Shown: positions 11,748-24,896, counted from the stretch's first letter. The stretch: 64,000 bases of DNA from Maratus speciosus (GCA_963932465.1 OZ010795.1:20607874-20671873); one strand, 5' to 3'. Notes: a model not told the origin generated them from the letters alone. Program-made: numbers and translations.

Positions 11748-13624
11748 TTTGGAGGCTCATTGGTTAAAAATAAAGGGGGGGGGGGTTAACCCTCTTAATT
11801 TATTTTTCGTGGGACATTCTTCTTTGAAATAAGAGTATAATATACAATTACTATGAATAGCCTGTGAGTTCAATGCCATCAGTTTAACTGGGCACTTTTA
11901 TTTTTATTTTTAAGTGTAACGTTCATTAAAAATGTTGTGTATGCAAACGTAATGTTATATTTTAACATTATTATTAGTGGATTTTTAAGCAGAAATTTGA
12001 CAGTTGCTTTATATTTTAATAGTTAAATTCCTGTGACTGTCATAAACAATTACGACCTGACAGCTTAGCTTTTCATATGCTAGTGAGCCATTTAAAAAAT
12101 ATATTTTTTTTCAAATAAAACTATATAAAATTTGCCATAATCACAAAATGTTCTTGGTAGTTTTATGTTAACCAGCGTAAATCTCCCAAATTGCATTTTT
12201 TTGTTTTCTCGTGGTAAATTATAAAAATGCTTTGATGTTTAAATTAAATATCTTGGTTTATGGTATTATTTATTGCTTTTCATTTTATTTTATTTTTTTA
12301 CTTAAAAAAATAAAAAAATAAGAGAAAGTCGTGAATTATAAATGTTTCAAATTTAAATTCAAGTAATGTATTTTAATAAAATAAGTTAATAGATTATATA
12401 TTAAATGAATAAAGTAAAACTGCAATAGGAACAATGTTTGGTGATTTATCTATTTTAAATTTATCTTTAATTTACTAGGAATAAAATAAACCCACCCATT
12501 TTGGAACAGCCCAAACAACATAATCTTCCCTCGTTATCAGTTTGAATTTTAGAAAAGACTATAAAGTATAAAGGGATAAGTTCGACCTCTGGTTTTTAAC
12601 GACTTTTAACCAGATGATGAGCACGTCAGATACTCGAAAGTACTTGGGAGAAGTGGTATGTATGATAATAAGACAACTTTTTAAGTAATTTAAAATGGTA
12701 TTATGTTTTTATGAAATAAGTTATATGACAATTCATAATAAGGTGAATGAATGATTCAAGAAACTTGATATAATTGATATCATTTTCGCTTTTTATACAT
12801 TTTCTGTCCGTAAAAAATTACAATCTAACATGTTAAAGTTTTATGTTCTGCTTTCGTTGTCTAAAACTACTTTTCTTTGCATACAAATATTCTTCTATAA
12901 TTTTGAAGCAGATATTATTCTCCAAACCTTCTTTAATGGCAGAAGAAGCATTATATTAGATGAAAAGTAAACTTCTTTGCATGAAACAATGTCGATAAGG
13001 ACTTAAATTCATTTTTCTCGCATTAATCAATGTAGCTTTTCGCGTCTAAAAGAAACTGACAACCCCATCCTTAAGTCACGAGCAGCATTCATTGCATGTA
13101 AAGAACGATCTTTTGTGAAAACAAAGGATTCATATTTATTCATTCTTTCATACACGAAGGCCCGTCATTTTTAGCGCCAGTATAATATTTTATGTCATTT
13201 TTGTTGAGTGCCGTTTTTATTTATAATGATTAAATACTCAGTCGGTTAATTTACAGCATACGTATCATGAATCATGTTGTGAAAGATAAATAATTACACA
13301 AGTAGTAAATAACAAAAAATAAATGATTTTAACAACATAAGTTAAAAGCATTGAAATTGCTTGAATTTATAATTGCTTTTCAGAAGTGTTAACATTGTTC
13401 AAGATCTCTTTTTCTACAAGTACAAGAAATTATGATAATATTGTGTTATTCTTCATGTATACCTTTTTTGCAGAAGAAAGATCAATACAGCTGTTTTGCA
13501 TTTAAATGAATCCGCCACCAAATTTTACTAAGACGGCCTGCATTCGTTGAAATACTTTATAAAAAACAGACAAATGTTTACTTATCTATGAAAAATAAAG
13601 AAAGCACGTACAAAGATATAGAAG
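11748..13624. other. AT-rich, no gene recognised; G11 run at 11775-11785
   Basis: No coding region or repeat family was recognised. The only landmark is a run of 11 G just right of the fold-back element. Confidence 0.4.
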
Positions 13625-14155
13625 AACCCGTTCCAAGTTACCCACGATTCCGAAAAGAGTTCTTTATTTTTAAGAAACCTCAGAAATCAGATCATATTTT
13701 AGAGATTTAAAAAATCCTGTATAAAAAGAATGTTTCTTTTGCTGCCATTGATTTTCGGTAACGTTTCCGAATATATTTTATAGTGTATTCATCGTTTTCC
13801 TAAAACCTGAATATCGGTTTTTAGGATGTTATGCATTCTCAGTAAAACATTTTCAGCTGCATAACAGAATGCATACATGCAAGAGTAATTAATTTTAATG
13901 TTAATATTTTTTTTCTTATTTATGTGTAAAACATGTTTGTTGAACATGCAAATGTTTACTTGAGTGTTGATAGCATCCGTAAATCTTAAGTTCTGTGTTG
14001 AAAAAACTGGTGAATACACAATAAAAACGACTCGGAAACGTTTTGAAAATCCATGGCAGCAAAAGAAACTTCGTTTTTATAAAGGCTTCTTTAAAATTCG
14101 GAAATATATTAGTTTCTTTGGTTTATAGTGATAAAGAACGATTTTGGTGATTGTG
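13625..14155. mobile_element. Fold-back element with inverted arms, copy 1
   Basis: The left arm (13728-13772, with TTTCTTTTGCTGCCATTGAT and CGGTAACGTTTCCGAAT) is the inverse of the right arm (14030-14080, with CTCGGAAACGTTTTGAAAAT and CATGGCAGCAAAAGAAAC). Weaker complementarity continues outwards to about 13625 and 14155. The interior encodes only a 76-aa minus-strand ORF without a recognisable domain, which I treat as chance. A diverged copy of the interior and right arm lies at 25360-25870. Confidence 0.65.
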
Positions 14156-15569
14156 TGTAACTGAGAGGAGGTTATTGTCTATTTCTGTTTTTTTTTTTTT
14201 TTTTTTTTTCTTTTTCCCCAGATTAAGAATCATATGCCTATTCATAAAGTGAAGATTGTTGTCTCTATGAAACAAATATCCTTTTATTTTACACATTCTT
14301 TCATCGACCGTATAAGTCGTATCAAACAGGTTATGTATATAATCAATGAATTCTTGCAGTCGTAAAAGGATTAATGGTTAAAATACTCAACTTTAGCGGT
14401 TTCTTTTTTTTTTCTTTTTTTTTTGCGTGTGTGTACTATGCTATATTTTCTGTCTTTAAAACAATTTCTATATAACAGGTATCGTACTAAATTAAAATCC
14501 AACAATCTTAGTTATTTATATTGATATCTAACTTTTGAAAAAAGCATGACAACTAAACAATAAATTTGACTTTCAAATTTCATCTAAACAAAGTATATCC
14601 ATGTAAAAGTTCTGATATAAGTATACTTCAAATAATTAAAATTGTTTTAAATTATTGAAATTTTTAGCAGCTTAAATGATGGAACTTTATTGCTATAAGT
14701 AACAAGGGCGCTTTTGAATATCTGCAAAATATTGAACTAAAGTTCACTTTATTAAATTAGATAACAGGAAGAGCTTCCAACATTAACAAATATCTTGACG
14801 TGTCTTTCATTCAAGTTAATGATCGATCGTTTCTGAATGGAATACGATCCCATTGGAAAGGTATTGTATATTACATAGTTCTGTTTGTTTTCAATAATTA
14901 ATCTTAAGATATTGATAAATATCAAAGTAAAACTAATCGAGTTCAATACATTAGTTACGAAATCAATACATATATAGCGACTACGGTATACAATTTAACA
15001 CAAATACGGTTAAAACGAAGAACACTTCTAAAAGAAGCAATTTGAACGATAAGGATGACCCGCCATTTAAACTATATTAAAGTTTTAAACACTTTTTAAG
15101 ACTACCAAAGTGGGATCACGACCAATACCAGTTAAATATATGTTCATATATCCATATCAACGGTTAATTTCAGCGAAAATTAGAGTAGTATTCGAAAAGA
15201 AGTTATTTTCTATTGAACATTGTTATCCCTCATCGATAATTTATTTATATTGCAACTATCATAAAAAATGTAATAATTTATCAATTGTTTCATATAGAAT
15301 TTATACTTTCTAAGCGATCCTCTATCTAAGGAAATGAAAAAGAGTGTTCTGACGTTTTCAAAAGAATAACGGAAAGGGAGGATAAAGACGTATTGAATAC
15401 AACCCATTTGCAAGATTTACAACCGAGCCATGGAAAGTATGAAATATAGAAGAATAAAAATCACAACACGAAACGCAATTTTTCACCTTGATTCAAACAT
15501 AAAATATGTAATATGTACTTTAAAATGTTCACTGTTTTACTTAAAAAGCGATTAAAGTAATTAAAGAGA
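14156..15569. other. AT-rich, T-runs, no gene recognised
   Basis: Contains a T22 run at 14188-14209 and a T-rich tract near 14400-14425. The small ORFs at 14752-14946 (minus), 15110-15313 (plus) and 15210-15413 (minus) overlap each other, lack domains and look like chance. Confidence 0.4.
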
Positions 15570-15609
15570 TGTTACAAGTTAAAAATATATATTTTATTTA
15601 AAACTTCTT

Positions 15610-15650
15610 AGTACTTTCAAGTACATCCAAGCTCTTCATCAGAGACTATT
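15610..15650 (-). ncRNA. Weak hammerhead-like hairpin motif
   Basis: Read on the minus strand, CTGATGA (15642-15636) is followed after 17 nt by GAAAG. The intervening sequence pairs only partly, so the hairpin is poor. It matches the better examples at 26.6, 45.6 and 61.8 kb in order and spacing. It may be a decayed copy of the same structure, or a coincidence. Confidence 0.25.
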
Positions 15651-15860
15651 ATAATAACTAATTGCTGTTTATGTATACAAATACGTCACTGCGTTTTGAA
15701 AATGAGAGAGCCGATAATTATTAGAGTTGAAAGTAGAAGTAGCAGTTTCTTGGATTAAACTTAATTAGAGAAATAAAATTATTATTAACTGCAGTTGTAT
15801 TTATTTTATTACATAACTCTGCACTTTTAAAAGTTTTTGTAAAATCACAGAAAAAAATCG

Positions 15861-16042
15861 AGACTCTCTGTAAATTTACACTAGTTCTTGGTTAAATGCA
15901 TTCGATCGAGTTTCTCGGTCAAGACTCTCCGTAAATTTACACCAGTTCTCGGTTAAATGCATTCGATCGAGTTTCTCGGCCAAGACTCTCTGTAAATTTA
16001 GCCAATTCTCGGTTAAATGCATTTGATTGAGTTTCTCGGTCA
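15861..16042 (+). repeat. 61-bp tandem repeat, 3 copies
   Basis: The units start at 15861, 15922 and 15983 (period 61), each AGACTCTCYGTAAATTTA... then TTCTYGGTTAAATGCATT... then GAGTTTCTCGG. Sequence between copies differs by only a few bases. The copies directly abut, without alternating spacers, so this is not a CRISPR-like array. The GTAAATTTACA segment echoes the ends of the surrounding element. Confidence 0.9.
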
Positions 16043-16687
16043 TCGATTTACAGACATTTCCCTTATCTTGTATCTAATTCCCTGTAGGGATACCCATGTT
16101 TTTATTTACAAATATTTTCAGCTTTGTTAAAACTCGTAATTCAAATACACACGTTTAAAATTCTTTTGCAATTTTATTAAATTTATTAAAGAAAAAAATT
16201 TAGTTTCAATTTTTTTATTTTTATTTTTTCATTCATTTAGTTAGTTAGAATCATAATACATTATACATTATACACATTGCTTTTATAAGAATTGTGATAT
16301 AACCTTAAAAGTAATTTTGGTTAATTAATCTGATTATTTTTGTAAATATTTTACAAAAAATGTTATAATTAGCAATATATTTAACCAGTTTTAATGAAAA
16401 AATGCACCTAAATTTCACATTATTATTATTTAAAAATTCCAGTATATCTTCAGATATTAAAGAAGGTAATTATTGAGAAGAAGCAATTTCTCGATAAATA
16501 AAGGATTAAAAAATTAAATTTGATTTAAAAAATAATAGGTATTATGTTTCGCTCCACACTAAATTAAAATAAACCGTTTAAGAAATTTTCTAACGAATAT
16601 ACTTGAAGCGAAATCTTTGAAAAGCACAAGTACAATAGATTTTTCCCCGCTTTATTATAAAAGACATCCTTTATACACCCCAGTAAC

Positions 16688-16800
16688 AGCTCCTATGGCG
16701 CAGTCAGTAAGATGTTTTTCTCGTGCCCAGAGGTCTTGGGTTCAAACCCCAGGCCAGCCAGAAGCGAGTTGTGTAAAAAAAAATAAATGGCCCAGCAGTT
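16688..16800 (+). repeat. tRNA-like SINE fragment
   Basis: A box-A-like TGGCGCAGTCAGTAAGATG and a box B GGTTCAAACCCC lie about 40 bp apart, within a segment starting GCTCCTA and ending CCAGGCCAGC. An A-rich stretch (A9) follows. This fits a tRNA-derived SINE head, but the arms do not form a clean cloverleaf and no duplicate copy exists in the window. Confidence 0.5.
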
Positions 16801-17195
16801 CAAATTTGCTTGAATAACTCTGATACTTCAAAGTTCTAAAATTCACTGATTTCAAAAACTAAGTCTAATTAAAAAAATAAATTGATTTACAGAGTCTTGT
16901 GTATTTTTAACGATGTTAATTTACAGAGTCTTGTGTAAATTTACCAAATAACTTCTCTGTTATTTAACAGAATCTCTGTTTTTCTAATCATTGTAATTTT
17001 ACATAAGACTTAAGATAATGGATTACCCGTAGATTCTCTGTAATTTCACAGGAAAATTTTTAACAGTGCGTCACTTTTCATTCTAAATGCGTAGCTGGAA
17101 AGTCGAAGTAGCAGTGTTTCAGATTAAATTTGGGTATTATTAACTTCACTTCTATTTATTTTATTACATCACCCACATTTAAAATGTACCTGTAA

Positions 17196-18984
17196 AAGAT
17201 ATGTACCTATAAGCTTTTAATGACATTCACATTGTTTTTTAAACAATAGCGATTTCGTAGAAAAAACTGATTCTTGAACTTTTAATTTTAGAGTCATAGA
17301 TCCAATTGCAAATCCATGTGAAATGTTGTTTTACATCACATTAAAGATTTCAAACAAATTCCATTTTAAAGCGCTTTTTCTTTGTTGTGCGATAGTGTAA
17401 AAATTCAAATTGCGAGTTAACAGCAATACTAGTAAAACCGACATTTATTGCTCAGGTCGTTGTGACCGTCAATATAACGTCAACATCACGGACGTAGTTA
17501 AATATTATCATTGCGTTAGATACGTGTAAGGCAATATAAAAAATATTTTTTATACTTTATTCGATTTGTTTTTCAAAACCTTTAGCAACGAAAAACTTTT
17601 TTTATAGGAAAACCACCCTCTTCTAACAGATCGCAACATAAGAGCAAATCAGACAATGAACAAACTGATTACTACTCTACACTATATTTCATATTCCAGC
17701 GTTTAACACCATATATTTTTTTTTGTTTGTTTGATGATAATTTAGAAAGTTAATTTTTGTTATGTTACACTACACAAAATAAATTAATTTCACACGGGAG
17801 ATGTAAAAAAAATCCTTTCTGTGCATTCATTAAGATTTATTTTACTTTAGAGAGATCCAAAAAGAAAATTCATTCAAAATCGCATCTGAATTACATATGC
17901 AGACGGTAAAGAAATAAAGTATTTTTTAAAGTGGTGTTTCTAATGTTAAATCTTTCATTTCAGAAGATATAATATCCGATTAAAATGCAAATGCTTTTTT
18001 CGCCAATTGTGCAAGATGTAAAAAAAGAAAAATGAAAAGCATAGGTAAATAAAAAAAAATAATTTTTTGCTCATTTAAAATACATAAGCCATGACAGATT
18101 TCAGCGGGATCAGATTTCTTTAGCTTCAAAAACATTTTTCTTGAAATAAGAAATTTAATAATTTTAGAAAGAATGCATAAGCCTATTTGAAATGTAACTT
18201 AATTTAAAGTTGCAGAAGATATAGATTTCTAAAGTATATTTCTTTTATAAGAAAATAAAGTATCGAGAATATGGCAAGGGGATCACATTTAAATAAGTTT
18301 TTAGTTCCTGAAGTTTCTCTCAAAAAATGCAAATTAAGATATTATATCCTATAAAATTTCAAAGTTTTACGAATATATTATTCTCTGAAAGAAAAATATG
18401 TAGTTATAGTTTGATTTTTTCCAGATATTTGTACATCGCAAAAGAGATATTCCTTATAGAAAAGTAAAATTTGTAAAATTTATCATACTGATGCTCCATA
18501 TTGGGCTAATATTGCATTAATCGGAAATATTTCCAATGCAATAACACAATTGGTTTTGCATTGGAAATATTTTTAATGAAGTTCGAACAGTTACAAAAAT
18601 ATTGATTTTAATTTAGTAAATGTTATACTAAAATGACAATGTAATTAAAAAATATTTCTTGTTATTTTTTCTGAAATATTGATGAAATGAAAAATATACT
18701 GATGCAATATTGGTGAAATGGAAAAATGTACTCGTGCAATATTGGTAAAATGAAAAATACACTGTTAAAATATTTCATGAAAATCCATTACAAGCAATAT
18801 TGGCCGAATGTTAATTTGCTGTTAAGGCTTTCACAGCGATTAACGCGATATCCATTTCGACGAATCAGTTTAACTATTAAGATAAAAAAAAGAAAAAATA
18901 GAAGCTATAAGTGAACTTCATTTCTACCTTTGTCATCGGTTACATATAAAGTACGGAACTGGAAAAGTCACCATTATTGTTAAG
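17196..18984. other. AT-rich, no gene recognised
   Basis: Near 18520-18800 short phrases such as GCAATATTGGTGAAATGGAAAAATGTACT recur loosely (written in part), giving a faint 50-60 bp internal repetition. Nothing codes. Confidence 0.35.
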
Positions 18985-20470
18985 AAAAACTTACTTTATT
19001 TTAAAAATCTGAAATTTGTGGTGGTTTTTGGATAATATTAACAATTTCATATTGGATAAATGGAGGGAAGAGGGGCGTGCGTTTCAATTATTTATCCTTT
19101 TTTATCGCTACCTTCATGGCTCAAAAGAAATACTAAAACAAGTAAGAGAAATTATGCGTTAAGCATAGATTATGAAACACTTTCCAACACTTCCTGAATG
19201 CTTTATCAAAACTTCGTTATTTAGGGAAATAAGGTATATAACAGAACTAAGTAACCATTTTAGAAAACGCATAAAACATTTGAAAAAGTGATTTCAGCAG
19301 TTACAATCCATAGCAAATATGTATTCAAATGCTTTTGAACAGCTCTGTATTTGATCTGTAGGTTTATATGTATGCTATATAATGGGAAAATTTAGTTTAG
19401 CAAGAAAACGAATAACAGGTTGAAATTTCTCTTTCAGCAATTTATTCTAATAGATGAAAACGTACTTGTATACTTTTGTACAACCCTGTAGTTAACCTAG
19501 TACCTTTATTACACGCCACGATTTAGCTCAAGTTCAATTCAAAGTAAAACACTCTTAAAACTACTGGAATCACATTTCCAGAAATGAGCATTTATAGACG
19601 GCCATGTATCCAATTTTTTGCGTGACCTGTATATAATTTTATCTATGTTATGCAAACATTTCTTAGTAAAAAAAATGCAGTTCAGCGTAACATAACTCAT
19701 TTAAAAACCACCTTTAAGCAATTTACAATCATACCCAGTAACCATTACGAATTATTTTGTGTAGCCCTGTATATCAATTACAACATTTATACGCACCGTA
19801 TACAATGCATAATTATAGTGACACATAAAAGGACATAACATAATTAAAAATGTATTCTGAGCAGTCATCGCTACCGTACAGTACTTCGGATACAATGTAG
19901 TATCTGAAATCTTTTGTGTGTCCTTGTAAATGCTATGCACTTAGTATTACACATGAAATAAGTTATAGTGAACCTCAGCGACGTATATCAATTTTATTAT
20001 ACATGAAATAATTTAACATAATTAAAATTCGCCGGGAAAAATTCCCTCCACCCGTATATCATTATGTAACGGAATTCTTTGTGTGGCCCTGTAAATGAAT
20101 AATACTTATTCTTTGCACCGCATATTCTACGGAATACTTATTTTAGTGCACTTGATAAAGGCATATCAATTTTATTATGTTTGAAAGCATGTAACATCAT
20201 TAAAAATCATTTTAAACGATTTTTTTTCCATAGGCCGTAACGTAACGGAAAACGTTTGACTGTCCCTGTAAACGAGCTAAACATGCTACAAACTTCATTT
20301 GCAATAGGGTTCGTGCTATGGTAGAGGTCACTAACATCCAAAATTTTCAGAACGATCCGAGTATATTTATGTAAGTTAGAACGCGTACAGACGGAGAGAC
20401 GGACAGACAGACAGACAAACCGAATGCATAAACACTTTTCAACTTTGTTGGAAACTGTTAAAAAGTGGTG
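18985..20470 (+). repeat. Ladder repeat with 137-183 bp spacing, marked by CCCTGTA
   Basis: A marker of the form TTTTGTGTRGCCCTGTAWAT recurs near 19341, 19478, 19620, 19757, 19912, 20073 and 20256. The intervals grow from about 137 to 183 bp. After the last marker comes a CAGACAGACAGACAAAC tract (20398-20422) and CTTTTCAACTTTGTTGGAAA, as in the 0.17-1.8 kb array. The first 750 bp aligns collinearly with 58245-59060. The element is therefore a dispersed unit built from diverged internal repeats. No ORF is conserved between the two copies. Confidence 0.8.
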
Positions 20471-23400
20471 TAAAGGAGTGATCGGTAATAAATATAGCTA
20501 CATCTATAGCTGTTTGTATTTAAACTGAACCAAAAGAGTAGCTTTATGAAATAAAAATTACAGGCGTTTCCAATTTGAGAGTCAAACCAGTATTTCCGGT
20601 TGATATGAAACCATGAAATTTCGTACGAAGTAAGTTCTTACAGCACATGTAAAAAAAAAAAAAAAAAAAAATAGTTTATTTATAATGCTATGTCCCTTTA
20701 TAGGTAACATACTGAATAATTCCCAAATTCGGTCATAGCGCCAAATAACCGCGTTGTACCGGTAATATAATATAACGGTAACACTACGAGTCCACTAGGA
20801 CTTGCAATGAATTTTTTTTAATTTATGATAGGTAGAATCATTACAATATAAAATCAAAAGAAAATTTTCAAAATTTCTCTATGGAAAAAATATTTATGTT
20901 AACAAATTAATAACATATATGTACTTTTTGGGGGATCCAGAAAATTTCATTAATTTTGATTTTTGCCTCCTGAAATAATCGGAAAACGATTTCTATTAAT
21001 ATTAAAAGCCCTATTTCTATAAATCAGCAATGCAAAAAAAGTCAAGCAAGGAAAAGAACAAATGCCGTAACTCAATAAAGAACTTTTAACAGATGGCAAA
21101 TATAGGTAAATGGAGGAAATATCTTATAATTTCATTACGTTTCCACGTATTTGCATTTATTTGTCTAATCAAGAGTTCTCTGGAGATCTGAAAACACAAT
21201 TAATAACAAAAAGAATGAATTGTATGTAAATAAAACATAATAAGTAAATTGTATTTACAATTCAACCTTAAATAGATTGTATATTCGAAAACATTTTAAG
21301 TATAGAGTTGATTGCAGTAGATAGACTTCGAAACGCATTAAGCATCTTTAATAACAATATCCTCGGATTTCCTCCTAAATATGCATGATTAGATCTATCA
21401 TTATCTTGTTAGTAACTACAAACAAAACAGTTTATTTCATTTGACATGAAACAATCAGCAGTATAAGGAATTATAAGACACAAAAATAAAATTGATATTT
21501 CAATACTTTTATTATATACTTTTATTATATAACTTTTTTATTATGGCTTTCTTTATAAGATAAATAACTTTATTGATTTATATTTTTATATATTTAGTAA
21601 ACAAAGTTTTACATTTTTGTATAAAATTATTTTTCTTTAATATCAATAAACATTAGACTTCTGCACAATATGTAAAAAAATTATTTTACAGCATTATCAA
21701 TTTATATTAAGAGTTTTATTACTTATTATGTGCTTATAATATATCTATTTATTACTTATTATATCATTTAGCATTTTAAAATCATTTTATTTCGATATTG
21801 TAATTAACAATTAATGTATAACATGTTTGAAAATTTTAACAGCAGCTGTCAGTTTTATTGACACTTTTCGTTTGTGTTATGTTGCTTACATATTTAGCAC
21901 ATCATCAACAAATAATATAATTCTTGTTGCAAATGTTCTAAAACACCTTTTGAAAACAGGTTCTTTAATTGTATAAAACAATCTTTTTAATTAAATTGAA
22001 TTCCAACTTTAATATTTTTAAACAATTTCTAACATAATTCAAAACTTTTTTGCGATTTAAAATTACTGAAATATCTTTTCTTAAACATATCAAAGAACGT
22101 ATATCTCATAAAAGGTTGACCATATACTAATTGAAGATATGCACAAATGTTTATGTTTCAAAGAATTAGTCATTTAATGTAAAATATTTCATACCTCAAA
22201 TTTATAAGTTTTATGATTATTTCTAAAATTTCTTTTTAAGATTCCTTTTCTATTATTCTTTTCGTTTCCTTGAATTTCCTCAACTATACTAATCGGGAAA
22301 GTAGTCGCTTGTGTGTGACAGTGTATCTGTCCGCTGTGTTCTTAAAGATATCGTTGCACGCAGACCAAGATTTGGTAGGAAAGTTACCTTTATGTCTATA
22401 GTTATGCACTTCGGAGCCCAATATTGGATCATTTTAGTAAATTATTGTAATTGATTTTTTATGCAATTGTTAGCGTTTTTTCAAAATTTGAGACAATTTT
22501 TTAGATAATTAAAATTTAATGAAGGGGTAGAAATTTAAAATGTGAATTTATATTTTCTATTCATCAAAAATGCACCTTGATAAAAAAAAATACCACAGAA
22601 GAAATTAAAAATACATCTATAAGCATCTGTAAATCCGAAAGAAAAGTTAGTACGTTATTGAAGTTTTATAAAATGTGATTTATGAAAAATTATTAACTAA
22701 ATAAGATCTTATATACATATATTTTACAAAACGATATTTTACTATAACCGAAACTTTTCCGATTTCATTCCGCGGACAATGGTTCAAATTTCAATTGGAA
22801 AATGTTATCCGTCAACACATGAAAGATTTAGAATTAAAAAAGAAAAAATGCTTTCAATTTCTCCACACAAGGTAAGGATTTCAGCTAAGTATAGGTATAA
22901 TTTTGAGTAGTTTTACTCATCGTATATAGTCCAACAATGAACGGTTTTCTTCGCCAATGAACAGGTTTTGTAATTATTAGTTAATTTATATAATATTTAA
23001 GATTCAGAATTGTAAAATACAAGGAAGACATCCGATGAAGAAGCCGAATGTTCGAGACTATTAAGAGAAATGTCGATCTAATTTAACAATAATTTGCATA
23101 AATTCTCTCAGACAAATTAAATAAAACATCGTGAATAACTAATTTTTTTATGGATTTGTAATTACATTTAGTAATCTTTTAAATTACATTATTTAAACAT
23201 TATTTATCATTAATAATCTTTTTATGTTATACAATATGTGAAATGACACTAGATTAATCGACCTAAAGTAAAATATACGAAACAAATGCAGTATTATATT
23301 TTTTAACACACACTTTATACATATATATATGTATGTGTGTGTGAATTATCATACACAGTACGTGCGATAATCTTTTGCAAAATAATTGAAGAAATTTTAA

Positions 23401-24179
23401 ACTATGAAAAACGCAAAAATAAAAAATAACAGATTGCAAATTTAAATAAATAAGAACAGTATGAATTCACTATAAATCTTACATACAGAATAAAACCTTG
23501 TGTAAATAAAATTACTGTTAAATCACAGAATAAAATTGAAACTGAAAGAATTAGACAGGTATTATAAAAACGTTAGAAAATTCAATAAATTAGTGCTAAA
23601 TGCATTATATATAGATTCTTTTAAAATCCTGTATGACAATAATTTTCACATATTGTCAATACAAGGTGTATTTGTTTTCATAAAATCCCGTCCTATTTGT
23701 AAAAGAATTATATTACGGTATTACATCAAGAAACTCTCTGTGTGCCAAGCCGGATCTCTGTTCGAAGTGTTTAATGTCTTCAGGGTTTCCTTGTAACAAC
23801 ATCACAGCACCATAAAATAACGCATGGTTATTCTCAAATAAATTCTTACAGGTTAATCAACAGCTTACTTTCTTATGGTTGAATACATCTAATTCTGTTT
23901 CTACACGATCATAGTTTATAGATTAACGGAATACGATTATCACATTTTTAAAATAGAAATCTTCGTCTTATAATAATCGCAGATTTTTGCAATTCAAAAA
24001 GACACATTATTTTTTTCAAAACTAAATAGAAAAAGGAGTTAGCAATTTTTAAAAATATTGATTGGGCAAAAACGAAAAAAATCTCTCTTTTTTTTCAGAG
24101 AATAAATACTTTTCTTTTTTTCCAATAATTGATTGCTTTCACCAAAAAATTCTTTGCTTAAATTCACAAGTTTAAAAGA
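20471..24179. other. AT-rich, no gene recognised; A-run near 20650 and (AT)/(GT) tract near 23320
   Basis: A poly-A run of about 20 lies at about 20650-20671. A short (TA)n-(TG)n tract lies at 23320-23344. The plus ORF at 23536-23796 (86 aa, lysine-rich) has no recognisable domain and no repeat partner here. I do not call it a gene. Confidence 0.4.
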
Positions 24180-24349
24180 AAATTTTTATTTCAATAATAT
24201 TATAGCACACTAAATACTATTTTGAATAAATTAAATTTTTAGAATCTTTTATTTTAAACATCTTTTAACCTTCATTAAAAATCACGAGTCGTTTACTAAA
24301 TTAAACATTTCTCAAGATTGGAGTACGGGATTTTTTGAAAACAAAACAC

Positions 24350-24443
24350 GAATATTGAAATGCAGTAAACCAACGTTTAAAATGCACAAATAATGTACAT
24401 TATTTGTGCATTTTAAACGTTGGTTTACTGCATTTCAATATTC
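24350..24443. repeat. Perfect 94-bp palindrome without spacer
   Basis: Two 47-bp arms meet between 24396 and 24397 with no loop. The right arm starts ACATTATTTGTGCATTTTAA and ends CATTTCAATATTC, and the left arm is its exact reverse complement. Sequence symmetry stops sharply at both ends. It lies immediately inside the left arm of the larger inverted repeat. Confidence 0.95.
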
Positions 24444-24639
24444 CTGCACAAAGGCTTTAATTGCTATTTTAAAACACGAATAAATGATAATACGATTCGT
24501 GCATTTTTTTTTTTTTTTCAAAAGTAAAATGTAGTGGTACATGGAAGAGTATAAAGCTTATTCAATGGAATTTAAATAATGCTCACATTGAAAAAAAAAA
24601 TCATCCGCTTTATATATATGTGTGCCTGCTTGTAAAATA

Positions 24640-24770
24640 ATTCTTTGTGTGTATAATATGTTGCGTCATAATCATGAGTGTGCATAATATTTTTGCGTAG
24701 TAATTGTGTGCATATAATATTTTTGTATAATAATTGTGTTTGTATAATATTTTTAAATATAATACAGCTA
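24640..24770 (+). repeat. Degenerate tandem repeat of about 30-50 bp units
   Basis: Variants of ATAATATTTTTGTRTAATAATTGTGT recur four times (near 24648, 24686, 24715 and 24745; written in part). It is a diverged minisatellite between the palindrome and the SINE. Confidence 0.6.
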
Positions 24771-24896
24771 CTGTTAAGATAACTTTTGTTATTATTTTAA
24801 ACAGAAAGATAATTTTAAGTGAATACTGACTGCATTAATCCGTGTATATTTTAAAGAATTAATCTATGAGCGTACAAGCAAATGAGTGAATTTGGT

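Larger units (their letters stand above)
15682..17195. mobile_element. Non-autonomous element with CACTGTTAAAA-type ends and flanking direct repeats
   Basis: The right end reads AAAATTTTTAACAGTG (to about 17067). Its complement CACTGTTAAAAATTTT resembles the left sequence CACTTTTAAAAGTTTTTG at about 15822, so the ends form imperfect terminal inverted repeats around about 1.25 kb. Outside them, 15682-15835 and 17068-17195 are direct repeats of each other (AGTAGCAG, ATTAAA, TCTATTTATTTTATTACAT), and the right copy again contains a degenerate element start. This looks like tandem duplication of an element edge. A 61-bp tandem repeat and a tRNA-like insertion lie inside. Superfamily not assigned. 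Confidence 0.55.

Noticed and set aside
15861..16042. CRISPR-like array
   Set aside because: The 61-bp units abut directly with no variable spacers and the genome is eukaryotic. It is a tandem repeat.
23022..23065. Further hammerhead-like motif (CGATGAAGAAGCCGAATGTTCG)
   Set aside because: The first box is mutated (CCGATGA), the hairpin is only three pairs and the GAAA reads GAGA, so it is too weak to include.
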